From Streptomyces asoensis (GTDB taxonomy: Bacteria; Actinomycetota; Actinomycetes; Streptomycetales; Streptomycetaceae), in assembly GCF_013085465.1 (NCBI RefSeq), contig NZ_CP049838.1:8990001-9054000 (forward strand): a stretch of 64,000 bases of DNA. The letters are read 5' to 3'. The stretch's first letter is position 1; every line of letters starts with the position of its first letter. A program made the translations under genes and the position numbers. Positions 48,995-59,154 of the stretch are shown here, in pieces. A model generated the notes under the pieces. It was not told the DNA's origin. It was given only the letters and a program-made list of their open reading frames with translations, and ran no database searches.

Positions 48995-50749
48995 TCAGTC
49001 GACCGTCGCCAGGAACTGCGTGGCTGCCAGCTCCGCGTAGAGCGGGTCGCCCGCCACGAGCTCACGGTGCGTCCCCACCGCGCGGACCCGGCCCGCGTCC
49101 ATGACGACGATCCGGTCGGCCATCGTGACCGTAGACAACCGGTGCGCGACGACGAGGACGGTGGTCGTCCGGGCGACGTCGGCGACGGTGTCGCGCAGCG
49201 CCGCCTCGTTCACCGCGTCCAACTGGGAGGTCGCCTCGTCCAGGAGGAGAAGCCTCGGGTGGCGCAGCAGCGCGCGGGCGATGGCCACCCGCTGCCGCTC
49301 GCCGCCGGACAGCTTCGTCCCGCGATGCCCGACCAGGGTGTCCAGCCCCAGCGGCAGCCGTTCGACCAGGCCCTCCAGACGGGTCGTCTTCAGCACGCCC
49401 CGCACGGTGTCTTCGTCCGCCGACGGGTTCCCCAGCAGCAGGTTGTCGCGCAGCGAGCCCGACAGCACGGGGGCGTCCTGCTCGACATAGCCGATGGAGG
49501 AGCGCAACCCGGACAGGTCCCAGTCCGCGAGGTCGCGCCCGTCGAGGGCGATCGTGCCGGACTCGGGGTCGTAGAACCGCTCGATGAGCGAGAACACCGT
49601 GGTCTTGCCCGCGCCCGACGGGCCGACGAACGCGGTCATGCCCCGGGCCGGCACGGCGAACGTCACCCCGTGGTGGACGTACGGCAGATCGTCGGCGTAC
49701 CGGAACCGGACGTCGGTGAAGTCCAGCGAGGCCGGTTCGGCGGCGGGCGAGGGCAGCGGCTCGGGCCGGGAGGCCGGCTCGGCGGGCAGCCGCAGGGCCT
49801 CCTGGATCCGGCTCAGGGCCGCCGAACCGGTCTGGTACTGGGTGATCGCGCCGACGACCTGCTGGATCGGCGACATGAGATAGAAGACGTACAGCAGGAA
49901 CGCCACCAGCGTGCCGATCTCGATGGCGCCCGTCGCGACCCGCGCCCCGCCCACGGCGAGGACGGTGATGAAGGCCGTCTGCATCGCCAGTCCTGCCGTG
50001 TTGCCCGCGGCCGCCGACCACTTGGCGGCGCGCACGCTCTGCCGCCAGGACTCCTCGGCCGCCGCGTGCAGCGTCGCCTCCTCACGGTGCTCGGCGCCCG
50101 ACGCCTTCACCGTGCGCAGGGCGCCCAGCACCCGCTCCAGCGAGGCGCCCATCACGCCGACCGCGTCCTGCGCCCGGCGGCTCGCCCGGTTGATCCGCGG
50201 CACGATCACGCCCAGGACCGTCCCCGCGCAGAGGATCACGGCCAGCGTGACGCCCAGCAGCACCGGGTCGACCAGGCCCATCATCACGACCGTGGCGGCC
50301 AGCGTGAGCCCGCCGGTGCCGAGCCCCACCAGAGAGTCGGTGGTGACCTCGCGCAGCAGCGTCGTGTCGGAGGTGATGCGGGCCATGAGATCGCCGGGCT
50401 CGCTCCGGTCGACGGCCGGGATCCGCAGCCGCAGCAGATACGAGGACAGCGCCCGCCGCGCGCCGAGCACCACCGACTCCGCGGTGCGCCGCAGCACGAA
50501 CGAACCCAGCGCACCCACCGCCGAGTTGGCGACTACCAGTGCCGTCAGCGCGAGCAACGCGCCCGATATCGACCGGTCGTCGCCCAGGTCGTCGATCAAC
50601 TTCCTTGCCACCAGGGGCAGGAGCAACCCGGTGGCGCCGGTGACCAGCGACAGCGCCGCACCCGCCAGCAGGGACCGGCGGTGTGGCCGTACGTAGTCGA
50701 GCAACAGCCGCCACGGGGGCCGGCCGCCGGCGGTCTCTGCGATGGTCAC
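48995..50749 (-). CDS. ABC multidrug-type exporter (membrane + ATPase fusion)
   Basis: 584 aa. Six-helix exporter domain (about 25-305), then ATPase with Walker [10 protein letters not shown], signature [16 protein letters not shown], Walker [13 protein letters not shown] and H-loop VVAHRLST. All catalytic residues are intact, so it can act as a homodimer. ATG 50749. No neighbouring gene indicates the substrate. Distinct from the NHLM and Ram exporters in lacking a peptidase and in operon context. Confidence 0.9.
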   Translation of the reverse strand: MTIAETAGGRPPWRLLLDYVRPHRRSLLAGAALSLVTGATGLLLPLVARKLIDDLGDDRSISGALLALTALVVANSAVGALGSFVLRRTAESVVLGARRALSSYLLRLRIPAVDRSEPGDLMARITSDTTLLREVTTDSLVGLGTGGLTLAATVVMMGLVDPVLLGVTLAVILCAGTVLGVIVPRINRASRRAQDAVGVMGASLERVLGALRTVKASGAEHREEATLHAAAEESWRQSVRAAKWSAAAGNTAGLAMQTAFITVLAVGGARVATGAIEIGTLVAFLLYVFYLMSPIQQVVGAITQYQTGSAALSRIQEALRLPAEPASRPEPLPSPAAEPASLDFTDVRFRYADDLPYVHHGVTFAVPARGMTAFVGPSGAGKTTVFSLIERFYDPESGTIALDGRDLADWDLSGLRSSIGYVEQDAPVLSGSLRDNLLLGNPSADEDTVRGVLKTTRLEGLVERLPLGLDTLVGHRGTKLSGGERQRVAIARALLRHPRLLLLDEATSQLDAVNEAALRDTVADVARTTTVLVVAHRLSTVTMADRIVVMDAGRVRAVGTHRELVAGDPLYAELAATQFLATVD

Positions 50750-50921
50750 GGGGCTCCTCGGGAGGTCGGGTCGCAGGCCTCAGGCTACGTCGGCCGCGAC
50801 GCGGTGTGGCCGGGAAGGGCGTGTTCAGGGCGGGCGTCGGCCCTGCCGCCCGTGCCCTTACCGATCAGTCACGCGTAGGGTCGGCAGCGGGACGGATGAC
50901 GCCGACGAAAGGGGCAGCACC

Positions 50922-52007
50922 ATGCCGCAGGAAGTGCGCGCAGTGATCGCGCCGGGGAAGAACGAGCCGGTACGGGTGGAGACGATCGTGATCCCCGACC
51001 CCGGTCCCGGCGAGGCCGTGGTGCAGGTGCAGGCCTGTGGGGTCTGCCATACCGACCTGCACTACAAGCAGGGCGGGATCAACGACGAGTTCCCCTTCCT
51101 GCTGGGTCATGAGGCGGCCGGCGTGGTGGAGTCGGTCGGCGAGGGCGTCACCGACGTCGCGCCCGGCGACTTCGTCATCCTGAACTGGCGTGCGGTGTGC
51201 GGGCAGTGCCGGGCGTGTCTGCGCGGCAGGCCCTGGTACTGCTTCGACACCCACAACGCCAAGCAGCGGATGACCCTGACCGACGGCACCGAGCTGTCCC
51301 CGGCGCTGGGCATCGGGGCGTTCGCGGAGAAGACCCTGGTGGCGGCCGGGCAGTGCACGAAGGTCGACGCGTCGGTGTCGGCGGCCGTGGCGGGGCTCCT
51401 GGGCTGCGGGGTGATGGCGGGCATCGGCGCGGCGATCAACACCGGCAACGTGGGCCGCGGCGACACGGTCGCCGTGATCGGCTGCGGCGGTGTCGGCGAC
51501 GCGGCGATCGCCGGGTCGAACCTGGCCGGCGCGGCGAAGATCATCGCCGTCGACATCGACGACCGCAAACTCGAGACCGCCCGGAAGATGGGCGCCACGC
51601 ACACGGTCAACTCCAAGGAGGCCGACCCCGTCGAGGCGATCCGCGAGCTGACCGGTGGGTTCGGCGCGGACGTGGTGATCGAGGCCGTCGGCCGTCCGGA
51701 GACCTACAAGCAGGCCTTCTACGGCCGTGACCTGGCCGGCACGGTCGTCCTGGTCGGCGTGCCGACGCCGGAGATGAAGCTCGAGCTGCCCCTGCTGGAC
51801 GTCTTCGGGCGCGGCGGGGCGCTGAAGTCGTCCTGGTACGGCGACTGTCTGCCCTCGCGTGACTTCCCGATGCTGATCGACCTGCACCTCCAGGGCCGCC
51901 TGGATCTGGGGGCGTTCGTGACCGAGACCATTCGACTCGACGAGGTGGAGCAGGCGTTCGAGCGCATGCACCACGGAGACGTCCTGCGCTCGGTGGTGGT
52001 GCTGTGA
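50922..52007 (+). CDS. mscR: S-(hydroxymethyl)mycothiol dehydrogenase (mycothiol-dependent formaldehyde dehydrogenase)
   Basis: Zinc-dependent, NAD-linked medium-chain dehydrogenase that oxidises the formaldehyde-mycothiol adduct. 361 aa, the family length. Catalytic-zinc ligands occur in [12 protein letters not shown] and [11 protein letters not shown], structural-zinc Cys in [18 protein letters not shown] site [15 protein letters not shown] 50922 is preferred to the long upstream frame. Coupled to the MBL-fold gene by overlap, the arrangement known in mycobacteria. Confidence 0.95.
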   Translation: MPQEVRAVIAPGKNEPVRVETIVIPDPGPGEAVVQVQACGVCHTDLHYKQGGINDEFPFLLGHEAAGVVESVGEGVTDVAPGDFVILNWRAVCGQCRACLRGRPWYCFDTHNAKQRMTLTDGTELSPALGIGAFAEKTLVAAGQCTKVDASVSAAVAGLLGCGVMAGIGAAINTGNVGRGDTVAVIGCGGVGDAAIAGSNLAGAAKIIAVDIDDRKLETARKMGATHTVNSKEADPVEAIRELTGGFGADVVIEAVGRPETYKQAFYGRDLAGTVVLVGVPTPEMKLELPLLDVFGRGGALKSSWYGDCLPSRDFPMLIDLHLQGRLDLGAFVTETIRLDEVEQAFERMHHGDVLRSVVVL

Positions 52008-52636
52008 TGGCCGCGCGCATCGAACGCCTCGTCACCTCCGGCCAGTTCAGCCTCGACGGCGGCACCTGGGACGTCGACAACAACGTGTGGATCGTCGGCG
52101 ACGACCACGAGGCGATCGTCATCGACGCCGCGCACGACGCCGACGCCATCCTGGCCGCCGTGGGCGACCGCCGGCTGACGGCCATCGTGTGCACCCACGC
52201 CCACAACGACCACGTCTCCGCCGCGCCCGCCCTCGCCGACGCGACCGGCGCCACGATCTGGCTGCACCCCGACGACCTGCCGCTGTGGAAGCTCACCCAC
52301 CCGGACCGCGAGCCCGACGCCCACCTGGCCGACGGCCAGGTCATCGAGGCCGCCGGCACCGACCTCACCGTCCTGCACACCCCCGGGCACGCGCCCGGCG
52401 CGGTCTGCCTCCACGACCCCGGCCTCGGGGTGCTCTTCACCGGCGACACCCTCTTCCAGGGCGGACCGGGCGCCACCGGCCGTTCCTACTCCCACTTCCC
52501 GACGATCATCACCTCCATCAGGGACCGGCTGCTCGCCCTGCCGCCCGAGACGAAGGTGCTGACCGGTCACGGCGACACGACGACCATCGGCGCGGAGGCG
52601 CCGCACCTGGAGGAGTGGATCGCCCGGGGCCACTGA
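52004..52636 (+). CDS. MBL-fold metallo-hydrolase, partner of mscR
   Basis: 210 aa. Metallo-beta-lactamase fold with the metal motif THAHNDH and later ligands in [16 protein letters not shown] and [11 protein letters not shown] 52004 or ATG 52007 overlaps the mscR stop, so the two are translationally coupled. Conserved pairing with mscR in actinobacteria suggests a role after formaldehyde oxidation, such as hydrolysis of S-formylmycothiol; this is inference. Confidence 0.88.
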   Translation: MMAARIERLVTSGQFSLDGGTWDVDNNVWIVGDDHEAIVIDAAHDADAILAAVGDRRLTAIVCTHAHNDHVSAAPALADATGATIWLHPDDLPLWKLTHPDREPDAHLADGQVIEAAGTDLTVLHTPGHAPGAVCLHDPGLGVLFTGDTLFQGGPGATGRSYSHFPTIITSIRDRLLALPPETKVLTGHGDTTTIGAEAPHLEEWIARGH

Positions 52637-52773
52637 GGGCGACCGCGGCCCGCGCCCGACCGGGTGACCCGGCCGGCAAAAGGTGACAGGAGATGTCCGG
52701 CTTCCGCGCGATCCTCGTCCACGCCATCGATCCTCGATGACGACACCGACGGAACACGCGCAGGAGGTCGGAC

Positions 52774-53688
52774 ATGTCCGGTCCGCTGGAAGGCAAGGTC
52801 GCCCTGGTCGCCGGGGCGACACGGGGTGCGGGACGCGGCATCGCCGTGGAACTGGGGGCGGCCGGTGCCATCGTCTACGTGACGGGACGCACCACCCGCG
52901 CCCGGCGCTCCGAGAGCGACCGCCCCGAGACGATCGAGGACACCGCCGACCTGGTCACCGAGGCGGGCGGCCAGGGCATCGCCGTGCCCACCGACCACCT
53001 CGACCCGGCACAGGTCCGCGCCCTCGTCGACCGTGTCGCGGACGAGCAGGGCGGCCTCGACGTCCTCGTCAACGACATCTGGGGCGCCGAGCACCTCTTC
53101 GAGTGGGACACCCCGGTCTGGGAGCACGACCTGGACAACGGGCTCCGGCTGCTCCGGCTCGCCGTCGAGACCCACGCGATCACCAGCCACCACGCGCTGC
53201 CGCTGCTGCTGCGCCGGCCCGGCGGACTGGTCGTCGAGATGACCGACGGCACCACCGAGTACAACCGTGACACCTATCGCGTGAACTTCTTCTACGACCT
53301 CGCCAAGACATCCGTCCTGCGCATGGCCTTCGCCCTCGGCCACGAACTCGGGCCGCGCGGCGCCACCGCCGTCGCGCTCACCCCCGGCTGGCTGCGGTCG
53401 GAGCTGATGCTCGAACACTTCGGCGTACGCGAGGACAACTGGCGGGACGCCCTGGACCGCTTCCCCCACTTCGCCATCTCGGAGACACCACGTTACGTCG
53501 GCCGGGCGGTCGCCGCCCTGGCCGCCGACCCCGACGTGGCCCGCTTCAACGGGCGGTCCCTGTCCAGCGGGGGCCTCGCCCCGGTGTACGGCTTCACCGA
53601 CCTCGACGGCAGCCGCCCGGACGCCTGGCGCTACATGGTCGAGGTGCAGGACCCCGGGAAGGCGGCGGACACCACCGGCTACCGCTGA
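52774..53688 (+). CDS. Short-chain dehydrogenase/reductase
   Basis: 304 aa, NAD(P)-dependent Rossmann oxidoreductase. Cofactor motif AGATRGAGRGIAVELG (the usual T-G-x3-G-x-G replaced by A-G-x3-G-x-G) and YDLAKTS as the Tyr-x3-Lys active site; the usual NAG becomes NDI. GRTT after strand 2 suggests NADP. Substrate unknown. Ends 5 bp from a convergent gene. Confidence 0.85.
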   Translation: MSGPLEGKVALVAGATRGAGRGIAVELGAAGAIVYVTGRTTRARRSESDRPETIEDTADLVTEAGGQGIAVPTDHLDPAQVRALVDRVADEQGGLDVLVNDIWGAEHLFEWDTPVWEHDLDNGLRLLRLAVETHAITSHHALPLLLRRPGGLVVEMTDGTTEYNRDTYRVNFFYDLAKTSVLRMAFALGHELGPRGATAVALTPGWLRSELMLEHFGVREDNWRDALDRFPHFAISETPRYVGRAVAALAADPDVARFNGRSLSSGGLAPVYGFTDLDGSRPDAWRYMVEVQDPGKAADTTGYR

Positions 53689-53692
53689 GGAC

Positions 53693-54229
53693 TCAGGCGT
53701 CGGAGAGCGGAGCGGTCGCCCAGCGCGCCGGGTGCCCCGGCGGCAGGGCGAGATCCTCGCGTACGGCCGTGTAGTAGCCCTCACGGCCGGCCCGCTGCCG
53801 CTCCAGCAGCGCCTGCCAGGCCTGCGGGTCGTGCGTCCCGTCGCGCATGAACCGTTCCATCTCCATCACCGTGGTCACCCACACCCGCGCCCGCTCCACC
53901 ACCTCCCGGCTGCCCAGCATGATCAGCGCCTCTCCGGCCGGGTCGCGTCCGTCGGTCGCCTCCGCGAGCAGCGGCTCGGCCTGGGCGGGGGACAAGGGGT
54001 GCGGGTGCGGGTCGTTGCCGAGGTGGGAGGCGACGCGGTAGGTCAGGTTCACCGACTTCTTCAGCGCCCGCGCGTACTCGCCGTACACGCTCAGCCGCCG
54101 CTCCTCCCACCGGGCCGCCGTCTCGCGCCGGAACCTGGCCCCGTCGCTGCGCACGATCGCCAGATACGAGCCGAGGGCGCCGACCACGACCCCTATGAGA
54201 GCGGGGAGTTGCTGTAGGAACGCGGACAT
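53693..54229 (-). CDS. Hypothetical membrane-anchored protein
   Basis: 178 aa. A single N-terminal transmembrane helix (about 8-25, PALIGVVVGALGSYLAIV) and a helical, Arg/Glu-rich cytoplasmic part (RRETAARWEERRLSVYGEYARALKK) with possible coiled coil. Resembles uncharacterised Streptomyces proteins. ATG 54229, ribosome-binding site GGAG adjacent. Confidence 0.65.
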   Translation of the reverse strand: MSAFLQQLPALIGVVVGALGSYLAIVRSDGARFRRETAARWEERRLSVYGEYARALKKSVNLTYRVASHLGNDPHPHPLSPAQAEPLLAEATDGRDPAGEALIMLGSREVVERARVWVTTVMEMERFMRDGTHDPQAWQALLERQRAGREGYYTAVREDLALPPGHPARWATAPLSDA

Positions 54230-54329
54230 CTCCGCACGATCTCCGTCCTGTTGACGTGGTAGAGGCGCTTAACGGCCCGTGCAGATCTTTTCACTTGTCC
54301 GCCCGGAGAACGTCGGGCAGCGTGCAACC

Positions 54330-55610
54330 GTGCATACCCCCACCGAGCGGGCCGCCTCACCCTGGCGCGTCCGCGACTTCCGCGTCCTGTTCTCGGCCAC
54401 CGCGCTGAGCCAACTCGGCACGAACGTGAGCTACGTCGCCGTACCCCTCGTCGCGGTGACCGCGCTCGACGCGAGTCCCGGACAGGTGGGTGCCCTGGCC
54501 GCGCTGAGCACGGTCGCGTTCCTGTTCATCGGGCTGCCGGCCGGGGTCTGGGTGGACCGGACGCGGCACAGCCGCATCCTGATCGGCGCGGATCTGGGCC
54601 GGGCCGTGCTGTTCTCCTCCGTGCCCGTCGCCTGGTGGTCCGACGCGCTCACCCTCGCCCACCTGTACGCGGTGGTCCTTCTCAACGGGTGCGCGACCGT
54701 GTTCTTCGACGTCGGCTCGCAGAGCGTGCTGCCCCGACTGGTCGACCGCGCCGCCCTGGTGCGGGCCAACACGGCCGTCGTGAGCCTCATGGCCGTGGGC
54801 AACATCGCGGGACGCGGCGCGGGCGGCGGACTCGTCCAACTGCTCACCGCACCCGTGGCCGTGCTCTGCGCGGCCGGCGGCTACCTCGCCTCCGCGCTCC
54901 AGCTCTGCGCACTGCGGCCGGACGACGACCCGCCCCGACCGGCGCCCGAGAGCCGACTGGGCGCCCAGATCGCGGAGGGCGTACGGCACGTACTCGGCGA
55001 CCGGGAGCTGCGGGCGCTCGCGCTCACCGCCGCCCTCAGCAACTTCGGCTCGCAGATCGTCACCACCATGCTGCCGATCCTGTTCGTCCGTGAACTCCAC
55101 CTCTCCGCAGGTGCGTTGGGCCTGTTCTGGGGAGCGGGCGGGCTCGGGCTGCTGCTCGGCGCGTGGTGCGCCCGGCCGCTGGCCGGACGTCTCGGACACG
55201 GCCGGGCGCTCGGCCTCACCGGGCTGGTCCTGGCACCCGCGGCCCTGCTCGTGCCCCTGATCGGCCGGGGGCCCTGGCTGTGGATCGCGGGGGCGGCCTG
55301 GGTGCTGACCCTGTTCAAGACCGGCGTGGACAACGTCCTCGGCGTGAGCCTGCGCCAGCGGATGACCCCGGACGCCCTCCTGGGCCGGATGAACGCCACC
55401 TTCCGCTTCATCCTGACCGGGGCGCTGGCCGTGGGCGCCGCCGTCTCCGGCCTCATCGGCGAACTGGCCGGAGTGCGGGCCGCCCTCTGGGTGGGCGGCG
55501 CGCTGCTGGCGGTGAACTTCCTGCCCGTCTTCCTCTCCCCGGTCCGCGCCCGCCGTGAGCTCCCGCAACAGCGGGTCACGGTGCCGATCAGCCGGAAAGT
55601 GCCGCGCTGA
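54330..55610 (+). CDS. MFS transporter, MFS_3-type exporter
   Basis: About 426 aa, 12 helices. TM1 starts FRVLFSATALSQLGTNVSYVAVPL, motif A is PAGVWVDRTRHSRILIGADLGRA, and a second half begins about residue 205. The family exports siderophores, antibiotics or sugars. GTG 54330 gives a normal N-terminus; a GTG at 54279 would add 17 residues. Its last 23 bases overlap the end of the convergent decarboxylase pseudogene. Confidence 0.85.
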   Translation: MHTPTERAASPWRVRDFRVLFSATALSQLGTNVSYVAVPLVAVTALDASPGQVGALAALSTVAFLFIGLPAGVWVDRTRHSRILIGADLGRAVLFSSVPVAWWSDALTLAHLYAVVLLNGCATVFFDVGSQSVLPRLVDRAALVRANTAVVSLMAVGNIAGRGAGGGLVQLLTAPVAVLCAAGGYLASALQLCALRPDDDPPRPAPESRLGAQIAEGVRHVLGDRELRALALTAALSNFGSQIVTTMLPILFVRELHLSAGALGLFWGAGGLGLLLGAWCARPLAGRLGHGRALGLTGLVLAPAALLVPLIGRGPWLWIAGAAWVLTLFKTGVDNVLGVSLRQRMTPDALLGRMNATFRFILTGALAVGAAVSGLIGELAGVRAALWVGGALLAVNFLPVFLSPVRARRELPQQRVTVPISRKVPR

Positions 55611-56976
55611 GCGCCTCCAGCACCCGCTCCCCGTCCGCCTGGGACGTACGCCAGTTGCTGAACGCCGCCCGCAGCGCCGGCACCCCGCCGTACACCGTCG
55701 GCGTCAGGAACGCCTCCCCGGACGCGGCCACGGCCTCCGCGAGCGCGCCGACCCGCGCCTGCGTCGGGTCGTCGGCGAGGGTGAAGCAGACGACGTTCAG
55801 CCGCACCGGGGCCAGCAGCCGCAGCCCGTCCAGCGCGGCGACCCCCGCACCGAGCCGGGCCGCGAGGTCCACGCTCCGTTCGACGATCTCGCGGTGCCCG
55901 GCCCGCCCGTAGGCCACCAGCGAGAACCAGGCCGGCAGCGCCCGCAGCCGCCGCGAGTTCTCCGGCGTGAGATGGACGAAGTCGGGCTCGCCTGTGGGCA
56001 GTCCCAGATACGGCGAGGCGTTGTGGAAGACCCGGACCTGGAGGTCTCGGCGGCGGGTGAACTGCACGGCCGCGTCATACGGCACGTTGAGCCACTTGTG
56101 CAGGTCCACGCAGACCGAGTCGGCCGCGTCGAGCCCGTCGACGAGGTGCGCGTACGTGGGGGAGAGGGCGGCGAAACCGCCGAACGCCGCGTCCACGTGC
56201 AGCCAGAAGTCGTACCGCTCCTTCAGGGCCGCGATCGCCCGCAGATCGTCGAAGTCGACGGTGTTGACGGTGCCCGCGTTGGCCACGACGACCGCCGGCC
56301 GCCCGTCCAGCGCGGCCAGCGCCGTCTCGAGCGCGTCGACGTCCACGGCCTCCCGGCCACCGAGCAGGGGCACCTGCCGCAGCCGGTCCCGGCCGATGCC
56401 CAGCACCGAGAGCGCCTTCGCGACACTGGAGTGCGGGCTGCCCGACAGCACCTCCACGGGCCCCAGTGCGGCCGCGCCCTCCCGGGACACGTCCACCCCC
56501 AGCCGCTCGCCCAGCCACTCACGGGCGACGGCGAGCCCGACGGTGGTGGAGACCGTCGCGCCCGTCACGAACGCCCCGCTGTGCGCCTCGCCCAGTCCGA
56601 ACAGCTCACGCAGCCAGGCCACCGTCTCCCGCTCCAGCGCGGCCGCCCACGAGCCGCCCGCCCCGGACACGTTCTGGTCGTACGCGCCGGTCAGCCAGTC
56701 CCCGGCGACCGACGCGGGCGTCGCCCCACCCGTGACGAAGCCGAGGTAGCGCGGCCCGGCCGAGCCGGAGAAGCCGGGCGCCCAGTGCTAGGCGAACCGC
56801 GCGAGAGCGCCCTCGGCGCCGGTGCCTTCGTCGGGCAGGGCCGCCCGGTCGGGCGCCCGGTCGAGGCGGACCACCGGCCGCTCCGCCAGGCCGGTCACCT
56901 CACGGACGGCGAAGTCACGGGCGGACTGGAGGAGTTCGGGAAGCCGGGAGAGATCGCCGGCGAGAGTGCGATGCAT
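55588..56976 (-). pseudogene. PLP-dependent decarboxylase interrupted by an in-frame TAG
   Basis: One continuous frame of 463 codons broken by TAG at 56788-56790. The part before it (MHRTLAGDLSRLPELLQSARDF... to LARFA) and the part after (HWAPGFSGSAGPRYLGFVTGG...) align as a single N-terminus of the group II decarboxylase/aromatic-L-amino-acid decarboxylase family, where a Glu codon is expected at the break; GAG to TAG is one base. The rest is intact, including HVDAAFGGF and the PLP-Lys motif DLHKWLNVPYDAA. Either a recent pseudogene, a sequencing error or a readthrough gene. Internal GTG/ATG starts (e.g. 56670) would miss needed residues. Confidence 0.8.
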
Positions 56977-57192
56977 ACGGGGAGCCTAGGAGGGGGGCGC
57001 CGGGCGGCGCCCGATCCAATTGAGGGAAACTGGACCGGGTGGCCGTGCACGGCAACTCGGTGTGAACCGGACAGTCGGGACAGATGGGAAGTTCACCGTT
57101 CTGTCACAGCCGGGGTCGGCCTACAACCGACGCCCGGGCCCAGCTGTCTAGGAGGAAGAGATCGCAACAACTGTGCCAGGGAGAGGGCAGCC

Positions 57193-57888
57193 ATGGGGGA
57201 CATACGCAGACGAGGAGCCGTCGTGCTCGGGCTCACCGGCCTGATCGCGCCGCTGACGCTGGTGCTGGGTACGGCGCCGGCGCAGGCCGCGAGCTGTACG
57301 ACGACGGCCGGGCCGTACCAGAAGCAGGTCGAGAAGTTCCTCGGCCGGCCTGTCGACGGCAAGCAGTCGACCACCGACTGCAAGGCCATCCGGGCCTTCC
57401 AGAACAAGCACGGCATCACCCCGAACATCGGCTACGCCGGGCCCGTCACCTGGGGCGTGATGGACCTCATGAACAAGCAGAAGGCGGTGGGCAACAAGCC
57501 CAACAAGGCCGGCAAGTGCCCGACCAACAAGGGTCGCATCGCCTGCGTCAACCTCACCCTCCAGATCAGCTGGATCCAGGACGGCAGCAAGCTCGTCTAC
57601 GGGCCCGTCCCGGTCCGTACCGGCCGCAACGGGTACGAGACCCGCACCGGCCTGAAGAAGATCTACTGGCGGCACATCGACCACGTGTCGAGCATCTACA
57701 ACGTGCCGATGCCCTACAGCCAGTTCTTCGACGGCGGCCAGGCCTTCCACTCGGTCGGTCTCAGCATGTGGAACCCGCCGGGCTCCCACGGCTGCGTCAA
57801 CATGACCACCACGACCGCCAAGAAGTACTGGTCGCTGCTGAAGAACGGCGACGACGTCTTCGTGTACGGCCGCAAGCCGGGCACCTGA
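57193..57888 (+). CDS. Secreted L,D-transpeptidase with peptidoglycan-binding domain
   Basis: Cell-wall cross-linking enzyme, 231 aa. Signal peptide (about 1-33, ending AQA-ASC), a PG_binding_1-like helical domain (about 35-95, DCKAIRAFQNKHGITPN), and a YkuD catalytic domain (about 105-228) with AFHSVGLSMWNPPGSHGCVNM, containing the catalytic Cys and His. ATG 57193 with GAGAGGG upstream. Confidence 0.92.
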   Translation: MGDIRRRGAVVLGLTGLIAPLTLVLGTAPAQAASCTTTAGPYQKQVEKFLGRPVDGKQSTTDCKAIRAFQNKHGITPNIGYAGPVTWGVMDLMNKQKAVGNKPNKAGKCPTNKGRIACVNLTLQISWIQDGSKLVYGPVPVRTGRNGYETRTGLKKIYWRHIDHVSSIYNVPMPYSQFFDGGQAFHSVGLSMWNPPGSHGCVNMTTTTAKKYWSLLKNGDDVFVYGRKPGT

Positions 57889-57918
57889 GTCCACCTAGGG
57901 TCGCTGAGGCGGCGCGGG

Positions 57919-57937
57919 CGCCCGGCCTTCCCGGGCG
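57919..57937. terminator. Short hairpin between convergent genes
   Basis: CGCCCGG-5 nt-CCGGGCG, between the transpeptidase stop and the convergent oxidoreductase stop. Confidence 0.5.
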
Positions 57938-59140
57938 TCACGCCCCGGGCACGTCCCCGAAGTCCGCGATCTCCAGCCTGACCCCGCCCTGCCGCGCGGA
58001 CTCGTGCGCGACGATGCCCGGCAGGGTGTAGCGGGCCGCGACCCAGGCGTTCACGGACGGCAGTGTACGGGTGCCGACCGCGGTCACGAAGTCGTCCACC
58101 AGGAAGTGGTGGCTGCCCTCGTGCCCGTTGTGCAGTTCGTCGAACTCCCGGGGCAGCCGCGCACGGTCGTGCACCGGTGCCGAACCCGAGGTGAAGGCGG
58201 CCCGCAGATCGGGCGCGATGTGCTGGAGCGACGGGTCGTCGGGGGACAGTGTGGGCTTGGGTTCGAGCAGCTCACTGATGTCCTTCACCCCGTTCTTGTC
58301 CTGCCACAGCGCCACCGTCGCGAGCTGCTCCATGCTCGCCTCGGTACCGAAGAAGCGGAAACGGGACTCGCGGATGTGGGACGGGTATCCCACCCGCCGG
58401 AACTCGTTGGTGCGGAACGAACCACCGCCCGCCACCTCGAACAGCGCGGTGGCGTTGGAGAAGTCGTTGCCGAACTGGCTGACCTCCTTGTCGAAGACAC
58501 CGTCCCCCCGCCCGTCGACGACACCGATCGCCGACACGCTCACCGCATGCGTCCCCCAGGCGCCCAGGACGCCGCCCACCGAGTGCGTCGGGTACAGCAG
58601 CGGGGGATAGCTGGCGGTCGCCTTCCAGTTCTCGCCGCCGCTGTACTGGTAGGCCTCGTAGAAGCCGAGGTCCATGTCGTGGACGTAGTCGCCCTCGGCG
58701 TAGAAGAGCCGCCCGAAGGCGCCCTCCGCGATCTGGTTGCGGGCGTGCACGGTCGCCGGGTTGTACTGGCTGGTCTCGCCCATCATGTAGGTCAGCCCGG
58801 TCGCCCTGACGGCGTCGATGATCGCCGCGATCTCCTCGGTGGTGATCGCCATGGGGACGGCGGAGTACACGTGCTTGCCCGCCTCCAGGCCCTGGAGAAC
58901 CAGCGGGCCGTGCGTCCAGCGCTGGGTGAAGACGGCGACCGCGTCGACCGCCTCGGACGCCAGCATCGCTTCATACGAAGGAAACGTCCCGGTCAGGCCC
59001 ACATCGGCGGCGAGCCGCTCGGCGCGTTCGGGCAGCAGATCGGTGACGTACACGTCGCTGACGCCGGGGTGGGCCAGGAACAGCTTGGCGAACTGGCCCG
59101 AGAACTGTCCGGCACCGACGATGCCGAGGGAGAACGTCAT
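57938..59140 (-). CDS. Gfo/Idh/MocA-family oxidoreductase
   Basis: 400 aa NAD(P)-dependent sugar or sugar-acid dehydrogenase. N-terminal Rossmann motif SLGIVGAGQFSGQFAKLF, then AVFTQRWTHG, EAGKHVYSAVPMAITTEEI (with Val where EKP is usual) and a second alpha/beta domain with GGVLGAWGTHA. Last gene of the sugar-importer operon, so it probably acts on the imported sugar. ATG 59140. Thirteen bases separate it from the binding-protein gene. Confidence 0.88.
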   Translation of the reverse strand: MTFSLGIVGAGQFSGQFAKLFLAHPGVSDVYVTDLLPERAERLAADVGLTGTFPSYEAMLASEAVDAVAVFTQRWTHGPLVLQGLEAGKHVYSAVPMAITTEEIAAIIDAVRATGLTYMMGETSQYNPATVHARNQIAEGAFGRLFYAEGDYVHDMDLGFYEAYQYSGGENWKATASYPPLLYPTHSVGGVLGAWGTHAVSVSAIGVVDGRGDGVFDKEVSQFGNDFSNATALFEVAGGGSFRTNEFRRVGYPSHIRESRFRFFGTEASMEQLATVALWQDKNGVKDISELLEPKPTLSPDDPSLQHIAPDLRAAFTSGSAPVHDRARLPREFDELHNGHEGSHHFLVDDFVTAVGTRTLPSVNAWVAARYTLPGIVAHESARQGGVRLEIADFGDVPGA

Positions 59141-59154
59141 GGGTGGCGTGCCCT

